Translations under genes and position numbers: made by a program | Source of the DNA: Cristatella mucedo | Taxonomy: Eukaryota; Bryozoa; Phylactolaemata; Cristatellidae | Reading direction: 5' to 3' | DNA length: 64,000 bases | Assembly: GCA_009760855.2 (NCBI GenBank) | Contig: WPIO01000048.1 | Location: 707,501-771,500 of the forward strand | Part shown: positions 62,640 to 64,000 of the stretch, piece after piece | Position numbering within the stretch: the stretch's first letter is position 1 | Layout: each line of letters starts with the position of its first letter | The notes under the pieces: generated by a model | Database searches by the model: none | Seen by the model: only the letters and a program-made list of their open reading frames with translations | What the model was told of the DNA's origin: nothing

Positions 62640-64000
62640 GCAACATACAGCAAACGACAAGTCAGCAACTATTGTGCACAAAGACCAACACGGCCAAGTG
62701 GGCCATGGTCTCATTAGCAAACCATCATACGGTGTGAGCGCAGATAAGAGGCTCTAGCTTTCAGATTATTGTGGTCCTGGCTAGCAGATCAAGCACTGCC
62801 AAGCTATATAAACCAGTTTGGGCTGCTATCCAGTACCTGAAACATGAGTGCCAATTGCAAGCAACGTTGGCCCATTGCAATCAAAATAGGTCCAAGGCTA
62901 GCAAGAACAGCCATCAGCAGGCATTGCCTGCCACTACCCAACCGGCACACTACATGTTGCCATGAAGTGACACTACACACGTGTTTAAATGACCAGTAAC
63001 AATATGAACAAGCATTGTCTCGACACTTCACATTGCTCTATGGTTACGACGTCTCGTATATCAGGGGGATTTATATCAATGGACAAAAAGCCAACCGGGC
63101 TAATAGCCCTCTATGGTTTTCGGAAATTTTTCCATATAAGTACTATTAGGGAATATGTTTATGCACCCTCCTTCTTTCCTAAGCAATCTAGAAAGTATAT
63201 TAACTTGATCGTCGGCCAAAAAGTCGCTTACTAAAAGCTGCTTTTTATGGAGCTTAAAGTAGCTGAAGCCTGAAGACAGGTATAATTTGAGGTGCACTCA
63301 CTGCATAATCTGTGCGCGTCCCAGGGTCTTGGCACAAGGGTAAGGTGCACCCACTTCACGACCTAGATAGTGGGCTCGAGTATAGCACTGGGTGATCCTT
63401 TATTGCCCACTGCAAGCAGGAGTGATAGCAGCTAAGACTTTCCTGTCTTTATATAAATAAGGATGGTGAATAGGTTAACATGTACTTACTTTTACTATCG
63501 CAAGCCATGGAAATAAATTGTAATGTATCTATGCTTCACTCTATTCAGAAATGCTGATGTGCTTAAGTGTTATACGGTGTGAGATGTGGCCATAACGGTC
63601 CCATCGACTGGCACAGTCAATCTAAGCATCTCTGATAGCAAGAGGTGCTTTTAGGTCCACGATCAAGTCTCAACTTCTGCATAGGCTACTCAAGAAAGCA
63701 GTGGACATTAACATGCTCACTTGTAGTTCCTGTCGTGCAACTTATAGAAATCAATCGCTTTATTCGCATGGCCTCAAGTCTGTGTGGGTCTAGGATTATA
63801 GGACAAAGATGTTTGTGCCGAAACTAGGACAAAGAGCAACAATTTGTCAAGGTGGCTGTTTACCTCAGAAATCATGATATACATGTACATGCACGTCGCT
63901 TTAAACTATGCATACACCTTATGCAGCATTGCATACCACTAAATACTTGCCAATAACAAGGATAGCAAAGAGATGTGGATGGTGCACGACCGACTCCGAA
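62640..64000. other. Upstream of the known SMC6 exons
   Basis: Should be SMC6 first intron and/or promoter. Apart from the SINE at 63322-63470 I see no convincing initiating exon or TATA/CpG feature. Confidence 0.4.
63322..63470 (+). mobile_element. SINE A copy, diverged
   Basis: GGCACAAGGGTAAGGTGCAC, GTGGGCTCGAGTATAGCACT, GCCCACTGCAAGCAGGAGTG, GCTAAGACTTTCCTGTCTTT. Confidence 0.65.

Overview
This is a window of animal (metazoan, probably marine invertebrate) nuclear DNA. Split genes with GT-AG introns, long dinucleotide arrays, tRNA-derived SINEs and many 5'-truncated LINE copies exclude a prokaryote or organelle. Two protein-coding host genes can be read with confidence. One is an interleukin-17-type cytokine, which points to a bilaterian. 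I see nothing that fixes the phylum; a lophotrochozoan-like invertebrate is a guess.

Layout. 1-26.5 kb holds no host gene that I can support. It is a patchwork of LINE fragments, SINEs, GC-rich unique sequence, minisatellites (19-bp, 10-bp, GC-box and 12-bp G-rich units) and (GA)n/(CT)n arrays. 26.77-28.44 kb is a compact two-exon IL-17-like gene on the + strand. It has a TATA-like promoter, a 273-bp intron, a perfect 18-bp hairpin in the 3' UTR and an AATAAA signal. 28.4-32.7 kb is intergenic with LINE/SINE debris. From 62.6 kb down to 32.8 kb on the - strand runs an almost complete SMC6 gene. I could place 22 coding exons that join in one frame (1,063 codons plus stop), plus one candidate N-terminal exon. 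Walker A, Q-loop, hinge, ABC signature, Walker B and the LLTPQ motif are all present. The initiating exon lies beyond 62.6 kb or outside the window.

Mobile DNA. The dominant family is an L2/CR1-like non-LTR retrotransposon. Its 3' end is a hairpin (AAAGCGCC ... GGCGCTTT) followed by ATT repeats. I placed about 25 copies on both strands, several inside SMC6 introns. A short tRNA-headed SINE (four clear copies) ends in a closely related hairpin and AT-rich tail, as expected if the LINE machinery moves it. A second, unrelated tRNA-headed SINE (about ten copies) ends in a T-run. A decayed BED-finger hAT-type ORF and a MITE-like element with 18-bp inverted repeats also sit in SMC6 introns.

How the parts relate. 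SMC6 is a housekeeping genome-stability ATPase and the IL-17-like gene encodes a secreted immune cytokine. They face each other tail-to-tail about 4.4 kb apart and I see no functional link. The most interesting single observation is in the cytokine. Both cysteines of one canonical IL-17 disulfide appear to be replaced by tyrosine while the partner disulfide is kept. All splice sites, family placements and repeat boundaries here were read by eye without alignment software.
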